Shown: positions 1 to 8,729, counted from the stretch's first letter. The stretch is DNA of 64,000 nucleotides from Diaphorobacter limosus (GCF_033100095.1 NZ_CP136921.1:3189001-3253000); one strand, 5' to 3'. Notes: generated from the letters alone by a model not told the origin. A program made the numbers and translations.

Positions 1-642
1 GGGCGCGTCCAGGTGCGCCAGGCTGTTGAAGGTCTGCAGCATCAGGCGTTTGGGGCTCACGCTGAACTCGGTGACGGCGCTGTTGCGGATGCGCATGTTC
101 AGCGCAATCGTCACCTCGGGCGGCGTGCGCAGCACCTCGCCCACGGCGGCGGCAATCGGCCCGCCGCTGGAGACCAGCAGCACGCTACCCCCCACATGCT
201 GGCGCCGCACCTGCTCCAGCGCGGCGCGCACGCCGCCTGAAAACCCATCCCAGCCGGGCATGCCCGCCGGGCTGATGGTGCCGGCCATCCACTGTGCCAG
301 CGCGTCGCACAGCAGGCGGAAATGCTGCCTGTACAGCTCGGGTGTGTCCGGGCGCGGCAGGGGCGCGGGGTGGATGGCGCTTATCAGCGCCTGGCTGTTG
401 TATTCGTTCAGGCCGGGCAGCAGCTGGGGCTCGGGCATGGCGCCCAGGCCCTGGGCTATGCCCGCCAGCGTCTGCGCGTGGCGGCGCAGCGTGCCGCAGA
501 GCACGGCGTCAAAGCGCAGGCCGCGTTCGCGCCAGTAGGCGCCCAGGCGCTCGGACTGCTGCCGGCCGCGCGCGCTCAGCTGGTCGTAGTCGGCAGCGCC
601 AAACGAGGCCTGGCCGTGGCGCACGAGGTAGAGGGTTCCCAT
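1..642 (-). CDS. Histidine phosphatase family protein (3' end outside window)
   Basis: The protein starts MGTLYLVRHGQ, the RHG signature of the histidine phosphatase (phosphoglycerate mutase-like) superfamily, in which the first His is phosphorylated. 214 codons are visible and the gene runs off the left edge, so the C-terminus is unknown. Such proteins dephosphorylate small metabolites or phosphoproteins in the cytoplasm; the substrate cannot be told here. The place where the second catalytic His normally sits (VSHGG) reads VSSGGP, so this residue is missing. Some members with this change may be conserved but atypical. The start is the ATG directly before the RHG-bearing first strand. A dispersed repeat separates it from the next gene, which also lies on the minus strand. 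Confidence 0.85.
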   Translation of the reverse strand, partial: MGTLYLVRHGQASFGAADYDQLSARGRQQSERLGAYWRERGLRFDAVLCGTLRRHAQTLAGIAQGLGAMPEPQLLPGLNEYNSQALISAIHPAPLPRPDTPELYRQHFRLLCDALAQWMAGTISPAGMPGWDGFSGGVRAALEQVRRQHVGGSVLLVSSGGPIAAAVGEVLRTPPEVTIALNMRIRNSAVTEFSVSPKRLMLQTFNSLAHLDAP

Positions 643-650
643 GCCGCCGA

Positions 651-710
651 TTTTGACAAAACAGGCCGCTGGCACTTGTCCTGTGTGCGACAGCAGCTAT
701 CAATTTAATA
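651..710. repeat. Dispersed ~50-bp palindromic repeat, copy 1
   Basis: An A-rich edge, a GGCCGCTGGC-like block, a spacer and CAGCAGCTATCAATTTAA match the layout of the other copies at 4852, 8651, 26084, 28258, 34057, 40630 and 43843 and of the arms of the large palindrome at 15.8-16.5 kb. This copy fills the gap between two minus-strand genes. Confidence 0.6.
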
Positions 711-724
711 GTTTCAGGGCGATC

Positions 725-1693
725 TCAGAGCGCGCCCAGCACGCGCGCGAACATGGCCGCGTCCACATTGCCGCCGGTCAGCGCCAGGCCCACGCATTGG
801 CCGTGCAGCATGTCCTTTTCCTGCAGTGCGCCGGCCAGGGCCGCGGCGCCCGCGCCCTCGGCCACGTTGTGGGTGTCGGTGAACAGCGCGCGCATGGCGG
901 CGGCCACCTCTTCGTCCGTGACCTGCACCAGGTGATCGAGCTCGTCCCTGAGGATGGCGAGAGCATCGGGGTCGGCCAGGCGCACGGCCATGCCGTCGGC
1001 CAGCTGGGTGCTGACGGGCGACTCGACCACGCGGCCGGCGGCAAACGACTCGGCATAGGTAAGCGCGCCGCTGCTGACCACGCCCACCAGGCGCACGCCA
1101 TGGCCCAGGGCGCGCTTGGCCGCCACGGCGGCGCAGGCGCCCGAGCCCAGGCCGATCGGCACATAGGCCCAGTCCATGTGCGGCACGGCGCGCAGGAATT
1201 CCCACCAGTAGCTGGCCACGCCGCGCACCAGGGCCGGATGGTAGCTGGGCACCATGTGGGCGCCGCGCTGCCCGGCCAGCTGGAGCGCATGCTCGCGCGC
1301 GGCCTGGAAGTCCTCGCCATGCTCCACCAGGTTGACGCCCAGCGCGCGCATGGCGGCGTTCTTTTCCACCGAGTTGCCATGCGGCACGCAGATGGTGCAG
1401 GCCACGCCATGCAGGCGCGCGGCCCAGCCAATGCTCTGGCCATGGTTGCCGCGCGTGGCGCTGATGACCTCGCGCGGCAGCCGGCCGTCTTGCGCCAGCT
1501 GGGCAAAGTAGCTCAGGCCGCCGCGGATCTTGAACGCGCCCACGGGGCCGTGGTTCTCGTGCTTGAGCCAGCACTCGGCGCCCAGGCGCTCGGCCAGCAG
1601 ACCCCAGCGGTACTGGGGCGTGGGCTGGAACTGCCGGTAGATGAGCTGCGCCGCGGCCTCGATCTCGGCCAGCGTGGGCAGCGGCGCGGTCAT
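725..1693 (-). CDS. Threonine dehydratase-like PLP enzyme (fold type II)
   Basis: 322 aa, the usual size of short catabolic threonine/serine dehydratase-like enzymes without an ACT domain. Lys55 in GAFKIRGG is the expected Schiff-base lysine, the segment around SATRGNHGQS contacts the cofactor carboxylate, and GLGSGA is the phosphate-binding glycine loop. The family deaminates hydroxy amino acids (threonine to 2-oxobutyrate) or handles related substrates; threo-3-hydroxyaspartate or another substrate is equally possible. The gene lies 3 bp downstream of an aminotransferase gene on the same strand, so the two are almost certainly cotranscribed in amino-acid turnover. The start ATG sits directly after the upstream stop. 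Confidence 0.85.
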   Translation of the reverse strand: MTAPLPTLAEIEAAAQLIYRQFQPTPQYRWGLLAERLGAECWLKHENHGPVGAFKIRGGLSYFAQLAQDGRLPREVISATRGNHGQSIGWAARLHGVACTICVPHGNSVEKNAAMRALGVNLVEHGEDFQAAREHALQLAGQRGAHMVPSYHPALVRGVASYWWEFLRAVPHMDWAYVPIGLGSGACAAVAAKRALGHGVRLVGVVSSGALTYAESFAAGRVVESPVSTQLADGMAVRLADPDALAILRDELDHLVQVTDEEVAAAMRALFTDTHNVAEGAGAAALAGALQEKDMLHGQCVGLALTGGNVDAAMFARVLGAL

Positions 1694-1696
1694 GGT

Positions 1697-2875
1697 CTAG
1701 AGCGCCTGGCGGATGGTGGCGGCCAGGGCCGCAATGCCGGTGTCGATCTGCGCGGCGCTGGCCGTGACGAAGGACAGGCGCAGCGTGCGCGGGTCGCCAT
1801 GGTCGGCATAAAAGGCGGCGCCGGGCACGAAGGCCACGTTGCGCTCCACGGCCTTTGGCAAAAGCTCGATGGCGTTCATGCCCTCGGGCAGGCGCACCCA
1901 CAGGAACATGCCGCCGGCGGGGCTGTTCCATTGCACGCCCAGGCCGGCCATCTCGCGCTCCAGCGCGGCCAGCATGGCGTCGCGCTGGTGCTTGTAGAGC
2001 GCGCGAATGGTGGGCACATGGCGCGCCAGGAAGCCGTCCTTGAGCACCTCGGCGACGATGCGCTGGTTGAAGCTGGGCGTGTGCAGGTCGGCCGCCTGCT
2101 TGGCCTGCAGCAGCTTGGGGTAGATGGCCTTGGGCGCCACCACATACCCCAGGCGCAGGCCCGGGGCCAGCACCTTGGAGAAGCTGCCCAGATAGATGCA
2201 GCCCTCGGGGTTGCGCGCCGTCAGCGGTGCGGGCGGCGGCTGGTCGAACCACAGGTCGCCGTAGGGGTTGTCTTCGACCAGCGGGATGCCCAGCTCGGCG
2301 GCCTTGGCCGACAGCGCGGCGCGGCGCTCCTCGCTCATGGTGCGGCCGGTGGGGTTCTGGAAGTTAGGCAGCAGGTACATGAAGCGGGCCGCATCGGCGC
2401 CGCTGCCGGCCTGGGCCACAAAATCTTCCACCAGCGGGCCCTGGTCGTCGCTGGCCACGCTGACGATATGCGGCTCCATGGGCGTGAAGGCCTGCAGCGC
2501 GCCCAGGTAGGTGGGTGTTTCGACCAGCACGCGGCTGCCGGTATCGGCCAGAACCTTGGCCACCAGGTCCAGGCCCTGCTGCGAGCCGGTGGTGATCAAG
2601 ACCTGGGCCGGGTCCACATCCCAGGGCAGCCAGCTGGCGACGGCCTCGCGCAGCGCGGGGTAGCCCTCGCTGGCGGCGTACTGCAGGGCCGACTGGCCGT
2701 CGTGCGCGAGCACGCTGGCGCAGGCCTGGGCAAATTCTTGTATCGGGAAGGTCTTGGGCGAGGGCAGGCCGCCCGCCAGGCTGATGATGCCGGGCTTCTC
2801 GGTGACCTTGAGGATCTCGCGGATCACCGAGGGGTTCATCTTTGCCGCGCGTGCGGCCAGGGTCCAGTTCGTCAT
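1697..2875 (-). CDS. PLP-dependent class I/II aminotransferase (LysN/ARO8-like)
   Basis: 392 aa. The fold-type-I landmarks are present: N174-P-T-G, Asp202 in LVEDNPYGD, and Lys234 in SFSKVLAPGLRLGY, the PLP-binding lysine. The N-terminus (SVIREILKVTEKPGIISLAGG) is typical of the 2-aminoadipate/aromatic/branched-chain transaminase group that is homologous to the catalytic domain of MocR regulators. It probably exchanges amino groups between a bulky amino acid and 2-oxoglutarate in the cytoplasm; the substrate is not determined. It is the first gene of a pair with the downstream dehydratase-like enzyme. A DMT-family exporter lies upstream on the same strand. Confidence 0.87.
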   Translation of the reverse strand: MTNWTLAARAAKMNPSVIREILKVTEKPGIISLAGGLPSPKTFPIQEFAQACASVLAHDGQSALQYAASEGYPALREAVASWLPWDVDPAQVLITTGSQQGLDLVAKVLADTGSRVLVETPTYLGALQAFTPMEPHIVSVASDDQGPLVEDFVAQAGSGADAARFMYLLPNFQNPTGRTMSEERRAALSAKAAELGIPLVEDNPYGDLWFDQPPPAPLTARNPEGCIYLGSFSKVLAPGLRLGYVVAPKAIYPKLLQAKQAADLHTPSFNQRIVAEVLKDGFLARHVPTIRALYKHQRDAMLAALEREMAGLGVQWNSPAGGMFLWVRLPEGMNAIELLPKAVERNVAFVPGAAFYADHGDPRTLRLSFVTASAAQIDTGIAALAATIRQAL

Positions 2876-2995
2876 GGGTTTATCTCCAATAGGCGCGCGG
2901 GTGTTGCGCCATCCATCTGCTCAAAAAAAATGCCGTTGTGCGGCGGTGCGCGGCCGGCGGGGGTAGCCGGTCGCGCGCGCAGCATAACCGCAAGC

Positions 2996-3907
2996 CTAAT
3001 TCCCTACTGGCATGCGCCTGCCGATGGCCACCGTGGCCACCACCGCGGCGGCAAAGCCCAGCGTCACCATGTCCAGCGGCTCGCCCAGCAGCGGAATCGC
3101 CGCCAGGATGGAAAAAAACGGCTGCAGCAGCTGCGTCTGGCTCACGCGCAGCGCCCCGCCCAGGGCCAGCCCCCGGTACCAGGCAAAGAAGCCGGCCCAC
3201 ATCGAGAACACGCCCACGTAGATGAAGCCGCCCCAGGCCGAGGGCGCCACGCTGTGCGTGGGCCACAGCCACAGCGCGGCCGGCAGGGTGACGGGCAGCG
3301 CCAGCAGGCAGACCCAGCAGATCACGCGCTCGGCACCCAGCGCCGGGGTGATGCGCGCGCCGTGGATGTAGCCGACCGAGGCCGCCACCACCGCGCCTAC
3401 CAGCAGGGCATCGGCCGCCTCGACGCTGAAGCCATGGCCCTGCTGCCAGCCGCGCAACAGCGAAAACGCCACCACCAGCAGGCTGCCCAGCACGGCGCAG
3501 ACCCAGAAACCCAGGCGCGCGCGCTGCTGCAGCACCAGCACGGCGACGACGGCCGTCACCAGCGGCAGCAGCGCCGTGACCACCGCGGCATGGCTGGCCG
3601 TGACGCTGCGCAGCGCATAGGCCAGCAACAGTGGATAGCCCAGCGTGTTGCCCAGCACGGCCCAGCCCAGATGTTTGAAATGCTGCCGCTCTGGCCGTGG
3701 CGAGCGCGTGACGAGCAGAAAGGCCGCCGACAGCAGGCCCGCCAGCGCGGCGCGGCCCAGTGTCACGAACCAGGGCGAGAGCTGGGGTTGCTCGGCCGTG
3801 CCGGTGGCCAGCCGCGTGGCCGGCAGGGTCACGGCAAAGATCGCCACGCCCAGCACGCCCAGCCACAGGCCCAGGGTTTGATCACGGTGCGAGCCGGCGT
3901 TGTTCAT
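2996..3907 (-). CDS. EamA/DMT-superfamily transporter
   Basis: 303 aa with about ten hydrophobic segments in two repeated five-helix halves, the layout of EamA (RhaT/YdcZ-like) drug/metabolite exporters of the inner membrane. The second half carries the usual SQTQLLQPFFSILAAIPLLGEPLD segment. I chose the ATG at 3907 (MNNAGSHRDQ) because its first bases overlap the stop of the upstream LysE-type gene, indicating translational coupling. A longer reading in the same frame has no membrane-protein character. The pairing with LysE suggests amino-acid or metabolite export. The substrate is unknown. Confidence 0.85.
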   Translation of the reverse strand: MNNAGSHRDQTLGLWLGVLGVAIFAVTLPATRLATGTAEQPQLSPWFVTLGRAALAGLLSAAFLLVTRSPRPERQHFKHLGWAVLGNTLGYPLLLAYALRSVTASHAAVVTALLPLVTAVVAVLVLQQRARLGFWVCAVLGSLLVVAFSLLRGWQQGHGFSVEAADALLVGAVVAASVGYIHGARITPALGAERVICWVCLLALPVTLPAALWLWPTHSVAPSAWGGFIYVGVFSMWAGFFAWYRGLALGGALRVSQTQLLQPFFSILAAIPLLGEPLDMVTLGFAAAVVATVAIGRRMPVGN

Positions 3908-4503
3908 GCCGCCACCATCCACAGCGCCGTGGCCACCAGCACTGCCGCCATCACGCGGTTGAACCACAGCAGCCGCCGCCCCTGGGCCAGCCAGTGGCGC
4001 AGCAGCGCGCCCGCGGCGGCGTAGGTGAGGTTGCTGGCGAAGGCAAAGGCCATCATCACCGGCAGCACCAGGGCCAGGCGCTGCAGATGATCCGGTTGCC
4101 CGACGACCCAGCCGGCGACGATGGTCAGCGCCAGCAGCCAGGCCTTGATGTTCACGAACTGCAGCAGCGTGCCCTGCCAGAAGCCGACCGACAGGCGCGC
4201 GGCGTCGGCCTCGGACAGCTGGCCCGAGCGCGCCAGCCGCAGTGCCAGCCACAGCAGGTAGCCGATGCCCACGGCCTTGATGGCCCAGCGCAGCGCCGGC
4301 AGCGCCAGCACCAGCGCGCCCAGCCCGCCGGCGCACAGCAGCAGCAGCGCGCTCCAGCCCACGGGCACCGACAGCACGAAGCGCATCGCCGCCGGCAGCC
4401 CGCGGTTGGCCGCCAGGGCCGTGGACAGGGTGGTGTTCGGGCCGGGCGTGAAGCTCATCGCGGTGGCCAGCACCAGCAGGGCGGTGAATTCAACCAGGGG
4501 CAT
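3904..4503 (-). CDS. LysE/RhtB-family amino-acid exporter
   Basis: 199 aa with six predicted membrane segments and the family start MPLVEFTALLVLATAMSFTPGPNTTL; the TPGPN motif in the first helix is characteristic of LysE/RhtB exporters. These inner-membrane proteins export amino acids such as homoserine, threonine or lysine by proton exchange. The gene overlaps the following EamA transporter gene by 4 bases and is transcribed away from the MocR-type regulator at 4621. The shared 117-bp gap holds palindromic sites that probably control both directions. Confidence 0.88.
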   Translation of the reverse strand: MPLVEFTALLVLATAMSFTPGPNTTLSTALAANRGLPAAMRFVLSVPVGWSALLLLCAGGLGALVLALPALRWAIKAVGIGYLLWLALRLARSGQLSEADAARLSVGFWQGTLLQFVNIKAWLLALTIVAGWVVGQPDHLQRLALVLPVMMAFAFASNLTYAAAGALLRHWLAQGRRLLWFNRVMAAVLVATALWMVAA

Positions 4504-4531
4504 GGGGCGTTGTGGGGCAGGGGCAGGAAGG

Positions 4532-4605
4532 CTGTACTGTAGGGGCAGACGCCATTACAGTACCGGTACAGTCAAACCCACACATGAAGCAACTGTACCG
4601 GTTCA
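4532..4605. promoter_or_regulatory. Candidate MocR operator sites in divergent promoter region
   Basis: The gap between the exporter gene and the MocR gene contains CTGTACTGTA (4532-4541), the perfect palindrome GTACCGGTAC (4560-4569), and an inverted pair GGTACAGT (4565-4572) / ACTGTACC (4592-4599) with 27 bp between repeat starts. Clustered repeats of one GTAC-type core next to a MocR gene are what autoregulated GntR/MocR systems show. Which repeat pair is bound is inference. Confidence 0.6.
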
Positions 4606-4620
4606 TCCACTGACACAGCC

Positions 4621-6081
4621 ATGCTTACCCGCAGCCCCGACCGCAGCCTGACCGAACAACTCGCCGAGCGCTTTGCCGAGCGCATACGCACGCGCCTGCT
4701 GCCCGCCGGCGCGCGTCTGCCCTCGGTGCGCGAATGCGCGCGCCAGCAGGGCGTGAGCCCCCACACCGTGGTCGCGGCCTACGACAAGCTGCTGGCCCAG
4801 GGGCTGGTGGAGGCTCGGCGCCAGCGCGGCTTCTATGTGCGCGACATAGTGCAAAAAATGCCGCTAGGGCAGGATGGGCAAGCGCAGACAGCTATTCTTT
4901 CAGAAGCAACAGCGGCATCCCCACTGGGCCCCATGGGCCTGTGCCTGCCGGGCTCGCGGATCAACGCCACGGCGCTGATCCGCGGCATGTTCCACCAGGT
5001 CTCGAACAAGCCCCAGCCTGGCTCGGGCGTGCTGCCCGTGGCCTGGCTGGAAGAGGCGCGCTTCCTGAGCGCCGCCGTGCGCAAGATCACCGCCGGCCCG
5101 GCGCTGCAGGGCGGCTCGCTGAGCTACGGCGAGCCCATGGGCGACGCCGGCCTGCGCCAGGCGCTGGCGCGGCGCATGGCCGACATCCACATCCCCGCCC
5201 GGCCCGGGCAGATCATCACCACCGTGGGCGCCACGCAGGCGCTGGACATCGTCAGCCGCACGATGCTCAAGGCCGGCGACCCGGTGATGGTGGAGGAGCC
5301 CGGCTGGAGCGTGGAGTTCGCGCGCCTCGAAGCCCTGGGCATGCGCGTGCTGCCCGTGCCGCGCGGCCCCGAGGGGCCGGACCTGGCCGTCATGGCGCGC
5401 TACTGCGAGCTGCACGCGCCCAGGCTGTTCGTCAGCGTCAGCGTGCTGCACAACCCCACGGGCTACAGCCTGTCGCCGGCCGGCGCGCACCAGGTGCTGC
5501 AGCTGGCGCAGCGGCACGACTTTCACATCGTCGAGGACGACACCTACGGCCATATCGCGCCCGAGCGCGCCACGCGCCTGTCCATGCTCGACGGCCTGCG
5601 CCGCACCATCTATGTGAGCGGTTTCGCCAAGATCCTGGCGCCCAACTGGCGCATAGGCTACCTGGCGGCGCCGCCCGACCTGGTGGAGCGCATGCTGGAC
5701 ACCAAACTGCTGTCCACCCTGACCACCCCCGCCATCCTGGAAAAGGCGCTGGCGCTGTGCATAGACCAGGGCCAGCTGCGCCGCCACGCCGAGCGCATGC
5801 GCCAGCGCATCGCCCAGGCGCGCACGCGCAGCGTGCAGCTGGCCCTGGCGGCCGGCTGCCGCTTCGCCGCCGAGCCCGCCGGCATGTTCGGCTGGGTGGA
5901 CACCGGCGTGGACACCGACATGCTGGCCCAGCGCCTGCTGGACGAGGGCTACCTGATCGCCCCCGGCGCCCTGTTCCACGCCACGCGCCAGCCCTGCACG
6001 CTGATGCGCATCAACTTTGGTAACACGCAGGAGCCGGCGTTCTGGCGGGCGTGGCAGCGGGTGGTGGCGTCGGTGAAATAA
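4621..6081 (+). CDS. MocR-family transcriptional regulator (GntR wHTH plus aminotransferase domain)
   Basis: 486 aa. Residues about 1-75 form a GntR winged helix (LTEQLAERFAERIRTRLLPAGARLPSVRE...). A linker follows and then a class I aminotransferase-like domain from about residue 105, containing HNPTGY, EDDTYGH and SGFAKILAPNWRIGYLAAP with the PLP lysine. MocR proteins sense PLP or amino-acid derivatives and control amino-acid, taurine, GABA or pyridoxal genes. Here the divergent LysE and EamA exporters and the PLP enzymes beyond them are likely targets. The interdomain linker is encoded partly by a dispersed repeat (4852-4905). The upstream ribosome site is weak, so transcripts may be nearly leaderless. 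Confidence 0.88.
   Translation: MLTRSPDRSLTEQLAERFAERIRTRLLPAGARLPSVRECARQQGVSPHTVVAAYDKLLAQGLVEARRQRGFYVRDIVQKMPLGQDGQAQTAILSEATAASPLGPMGLCLPGSRINATALIRGMFHQVSNKPQPGSGVLPVAWLEEARFLSAAVRKITAGPALQGGSLSYGEPMGDAGLRQALARRMADIHIPARPGQIITTVGATQALDIVSRTMLKAGDPVMVEEPGWSVEFARLEALGMRVLPVPRGPEGPDLAVMARYCELHAPRLFVSVSVLHNPTGYSLSPAGAHQVLQLAQRHDFHIVEDDTYGHIAPERATRLSMLDGLRRTIYVSGFAKILAPNWRIGYLAAPPDLVERMLDTKLLSTLTTPAILEKALALCIDQGQLRRHAERMRQRIAQARTRSVQLALAAGCRFAAEPAGMFGWVDTGVDTDMLAQRLLDEGYLIAPGALFHATRQPCTLMRINFGNTQEPAFWRAWQRVVASVK
4852..4905. repeat. Dispersed ~50-bp repeat, copy 2, inside the MocR gene linker
   Basis: GCAAAAAATGCCGCTAGGGC ... AAGCGCAGACAGCTATTCTT resembles the family repeat but lies in frame inside a coding region, exactly at the flexible linker between the DNA-binding and aminotransferase domains. 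Confidence 0.5.
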
Positions 6082-6141
6082 GCCGCCTGGCCAGCGAGCG
6101 GAGAGGGATTCAACGGCCGCGCTGGCCAAGGGTGCCCCTGG

Positions 6142-6161
6142 ATCCCGGCTTTCGCCGGGAT
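6142..6161. repeat. Short hairpin repeat / possible terminator
   Basis: ATCCCGGC-TTTC-GCCGGGAT is a perfect 8-bp stem with a 4-base loop, followed by GACGG. This is the widespread proteobacterial intergenic repeat type. It lies between the convergent ends of the MocR gene and the nitronate monooxygenase gene, so it could serve as a bidirectional terminator. Confidence 0.6.
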
Positions 6162-6185
6162 GACGGTCAACCCTTTGTTGCCGGG

Positions 6186-7178
6186 TCAGCAGGCCGGGTG
6201 CAGCTCCTGCGCCGCATCCTCGGCAATGCGCCGCACGCGCTCGCCCGCGGGCTCTACGTCGCCGATGCGATCCACGCCCCGGCCGGCGTACAGGGCCATG
6301 CCTTCGAAATCGCCCGTCATGGAGCGCAGCGGCGAGTCGGTGCTGAACAGGTAGATGGGCCGGCCCTCTTCTTCGCCAATGGTGGTGCGGGCGGCGGCGC
6401 TGAAGGGGTCGCCGCGCTCGCCGCGGGTGACGCTGCTCGCCAGCACGCGCACGGCGGCGTGGGGCGGCCAGTTGATGTGGAAGTCTTCGGTCAGCACGGT
6501 GTCGCTGGCGCGGGCGGCGACCAGGCGGCGCTTGTGGTAGTCGTGGGCAAAGGATTCCGGCGTGGCGATCAGGGCCGTGCCCAGCACGGCGGCCTGGGCG
6601 CCCTGGGCCAGCACGCGCGCCACGTCACGGCCATCGGCCAGGCCGCCGGCGGCGGCCACGGGCACGCGCGCGTGGGGCAGCAGCTCGGCCAGCAGCTGCA
6701 TCAGCGGCTGGCGCCCGCGCACATGGCCGCCGGCCTCCACGCCCTGGGCGATGAGGGCCTGGGCGCCGGCGTCCTGGGCGTCCAGCGCGTCCTGCAGCGA
6801 GCCCACCTGGTGCACCACGGTGATGCCGGCGGCGCGCAGCCGCGCGATCAGGGGCCGGTCCACGTCCCAGAACAGGCCGACCACGGGCACGCCGAGCGCA
6901 ATGCACAGATCCACCTGGCTCTGCAGCAGCGCGGCGGGCGTGCCGGCGGGGATGAGGTTGACGCCAAAGGGCCGGTCGGTGCGTGCGCGCAACTGGGCCA
7001 CCTCGCGCTCGATGAGCGCCAGCGGCTCGCGCACCATGCCCAGGAAGCCAAAGCCGCCGGCCTCGGTGACCGCGGCCACCAGCTCATGGCGCGAGACGCC
7101 GCCCATGCCGGCCAGCAGCAGCGGCAGGCGGCAGCCCAGCAGCTGGCACAGTGGGGTGGGGCTGAGGGTGGCTGGCAT
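6186..7178 (-). CDS. Nitronate monooxygenase (2-nitropropane dioxygenase family)
   Basis: 330 aa TIM-barrel FMN enzyme. Visible features are PLLLAGMGGVSRHELVAAVTEAGGFGFLG near the N-terminus, GVEAGGHVRG (the AGGH region around the family's catalytic histidine) and the FMN-phosphate segment VAAAGGLADGRDVARVLAQGAQAAVLGTALIAT. The family oxidises toxic propionate-3-nitronate and other nitronates to carbonyls in the cytoplasm. I chose the ATG at 7178 because AGGAGAT lies 5-6 bases upstream; the longer in-frame extension has no family similarity and low plausibility. The gene stands alone between the MocR gene and a transporter gene on its own strand. Confidence 0.85.
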   Translation of the reverse strand: MPATLSPTPLCQLLGCRLPLLLAGMGGVSRHELVAAVTEAGGFGFLGMVREPLALIEREVAQLRARTDRPFGVNLIPAGTPAALLQSQVDLCIALGVPVVGLFWDVDRPLIARLRAAGITVVHQVGSLQDALDAQDAGAQALIAQGVEAGGHVRGRQPLMQLLAELLPHARVPVAAAGGLADGRDVARVLAQGAQAAVLGTALIATPESFAHDYHKRRLVAARASDTVLTEDFHINWPPHAAVRVLASSVTRGERGDPFSAAARTTIGEEEGRPIYLFSTDSPLRSMTGDFEGMALYAGRGVDRIGDVEPAGERVRRIAEDAAQELHPAC

Positions 7179-7251
7179 GGCATCTCCTGTTGGCGGCTGA
7201 CGGGCCGGCCATGATGCGGCGCCATCGCCAGTGGTGCAAGCGCCCCGGACA

Positions 7252-8652
7252 TCAGGCGCTGCCAAACACCCCCAGCCCGGCCAGCATGACCAGCCCGATC
7301 AGCACCGGCGTGACCCAGCGCAGCAGCAGGCTCAGTGCGCGCGCCAGGGCGCGGTTGTGCAGCTGGCCCTGGTTGGACAGCTGCGCGGCAAAGGCCTGCT
7401 CACCCCAGGCCCAGCCGACGAAGAGGGCGATGGCGATGCCGCCCATGGGCATGAGCAGGTTGGACGAGAGGTAGTCGGCCCAGTCGAACAGCGTGCGCCC
7501 GCCGGGGCGGATATGGGCCAGCAGGCTCTGGCTCAGGGCGCAGCCCGTGCCTAGCAGCATCAGGATCAGCAGCGTGAGCAGCGTGGCCCGGGGCCGCGCC
7601 AGGCCCCAGCGCTCGTGCAGTATCACCACCGGCACCTCCATGATGGACAGCATGGCGCCGGTGGCGGCAATCGCGATCAGGATGAAGAACGCCGCCAGCA
7701 GCACCTGGCCGCCCGGTATCTGCGCGAACACCGCGGGGATGGTGATGAACACCAGCGACGGCCCTGCCGAGGGCGCGAAGCCGAAGCTGAACACCGCCGG
7801 AAAGATGGCCATGCCGGCCAGCAGCGACACCGACAGGTCAGCCAGCATCACGCGCGTGGCGGTGGCCGGAATGTTCTGCCCGGGCGTGAAGTAGCTGCCG
7901 TAGGTCATCATCGTGCCCATGCCGATGGACAGCTTGAAGAACGCCAGCCCCATGGCGGTAAGCACTACGGCGGGCGTGATCTTGTGCCATTCGGGCGCGA
8001 ACAGGAACGACAGCGCCAGGCCCGCGCCCGGCAGCGTCAGGCTGTAGCCGCACAGCAGAAGCAGCAGCAGGAACAAGAGCGGCATCAGCTTCTTGGTCAC
8101 CGCCTCTATGCCCTTGGTCACGCCCAGCAGCAGGATGGAGCCGATGAAGGCCAGCACCACCCATTGCCACAGCAGCGACTGCACCGGGTCTGTGACCAGG
8201 GCGTCGAAGCTGGCCTGGGTCTGCGCCGGGTCGGCGGACAGCAGGCTGCCGGCGAGCGCCTTGGCCACATAGGCAAACACCCAGGCGACGACCTCGGAGT
8301 AGAACGACAGGATCAGGAAGGCCGCCGCCATGCCCCCCAGGCCGACCAGCCACCAGGGCGCGCCGCGGGGCGCGAGCTGGCGCAGCGCCGAGATCGGGTT
8401 GGCGCGCGCCTGGCGGCCGATGGCGATCTCGGCCACCATCAGCGGCAGGCCGATGAGCAGCGTGGACAGCAGATAGACCAGCAAAAAGCCCGCCCCGCCG
8501 TTGGCGCCGGTGAGCGAGGGGAACTTCCAGATATTGCCCAGCCCGACGGCCGAGCCCAGCGTGGCGGCGAGCACGCCCAGGCTGGAGGAAAAACCGGCGC
8601 GGCCGGCGCCCGCATGGTGCGGCGGCGTGCCGGGGGAGTCTGGTGAACTCAT
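7252..8652 (-). CDS. Sodium-dependent transporter (NSS/SNF family)
   Basis: 466 aa with 11-12 hydrophobic helices. The first helix has the NSS signature GSAVGLGNIWKFP, with unwound-helix and sodium-site residues, followed by TGANGGAGFLLVYLL. The family imports amino acids or related amines by sodium symport through the inner membrane; bacterial members resemble LeuT, MhsT and TnaT. The substrate is unknown. It is followed on the same strand, 73 bp on, by the nitronate monooxygenase gene. The start codon is flanked upstream by a dispersed ~50-bp repeat (8651-8700), so promoter signals may overlap that repeat. Confidence 0.9.
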   Translation of the reverse strand: MSSPDSPGTPPHHAGAGRAGFSSSLGVLAATLGSAVGLGNIWKFPSLTGANGGAGFLLVYLLSTLLIGLPLMVAEIAIGRQARANPISALRQLAPRGAPWWLVGLGGMAAAFLILSFYSEVVAWVFAYVAKALAGSLLSADPAQTQASFDALVTDPVQSLLWQWVVLAFIGSILLLGVTKGIEAVTKKLMPLLFLLLLLLCGYSLTLPGAGLALSFLFAPEWHKITPAVVLTAMGLAFFKLSIGMGTMMTYGSYFTPGQNIPATATRVMLADLSVSLLAGMAIFPAVFSFGFAPSAGPSLVFITIPAVFAQIPGGQVLLAAFFILIAIAATGAMLSIMEVPVVILHERWGLARPRATLLTLLILMLLGTGCALSQSLLAHIRPGGRTLFDWADYLSSNLLMPMGGIAIALFVGWAWGEQAFAAQLSNQGQLHNRALARALSLLLRWVTPVLIGLVMLAGLGVFGSA

Positions 8653-8700
8653 GATTTGATAGCTGTTTGCGCCCAGTGTACGGGCGCTGTGGGCCTAAAA
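8651..8700. repeat. Dispersed ~50-bp repeat, copy 3
   Basis: ATGATTTGATAGCTGTTTGC ... GGGCGCTGTGGGCCTAAAA is the family repeat in reverse orientation (ATTTGATAGCTG and GGCGCT...GGCC blocks). It directly abuts the start codon of the NSS transporter. Confidence 0.6.
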
Positions 8701-8729
8701 GGCCTGACTATGTACATGCCGCAGAGGGA

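Noticed and set aside
641..4024. Very long open frame on the plus strand (1127 codons)
   Set aside because: It lies antisense to four well-supported genes, is dominated by His/Gln/Ala/Gly/Arg typical of reverse-frame GC-rich sequence, and shows no domain.
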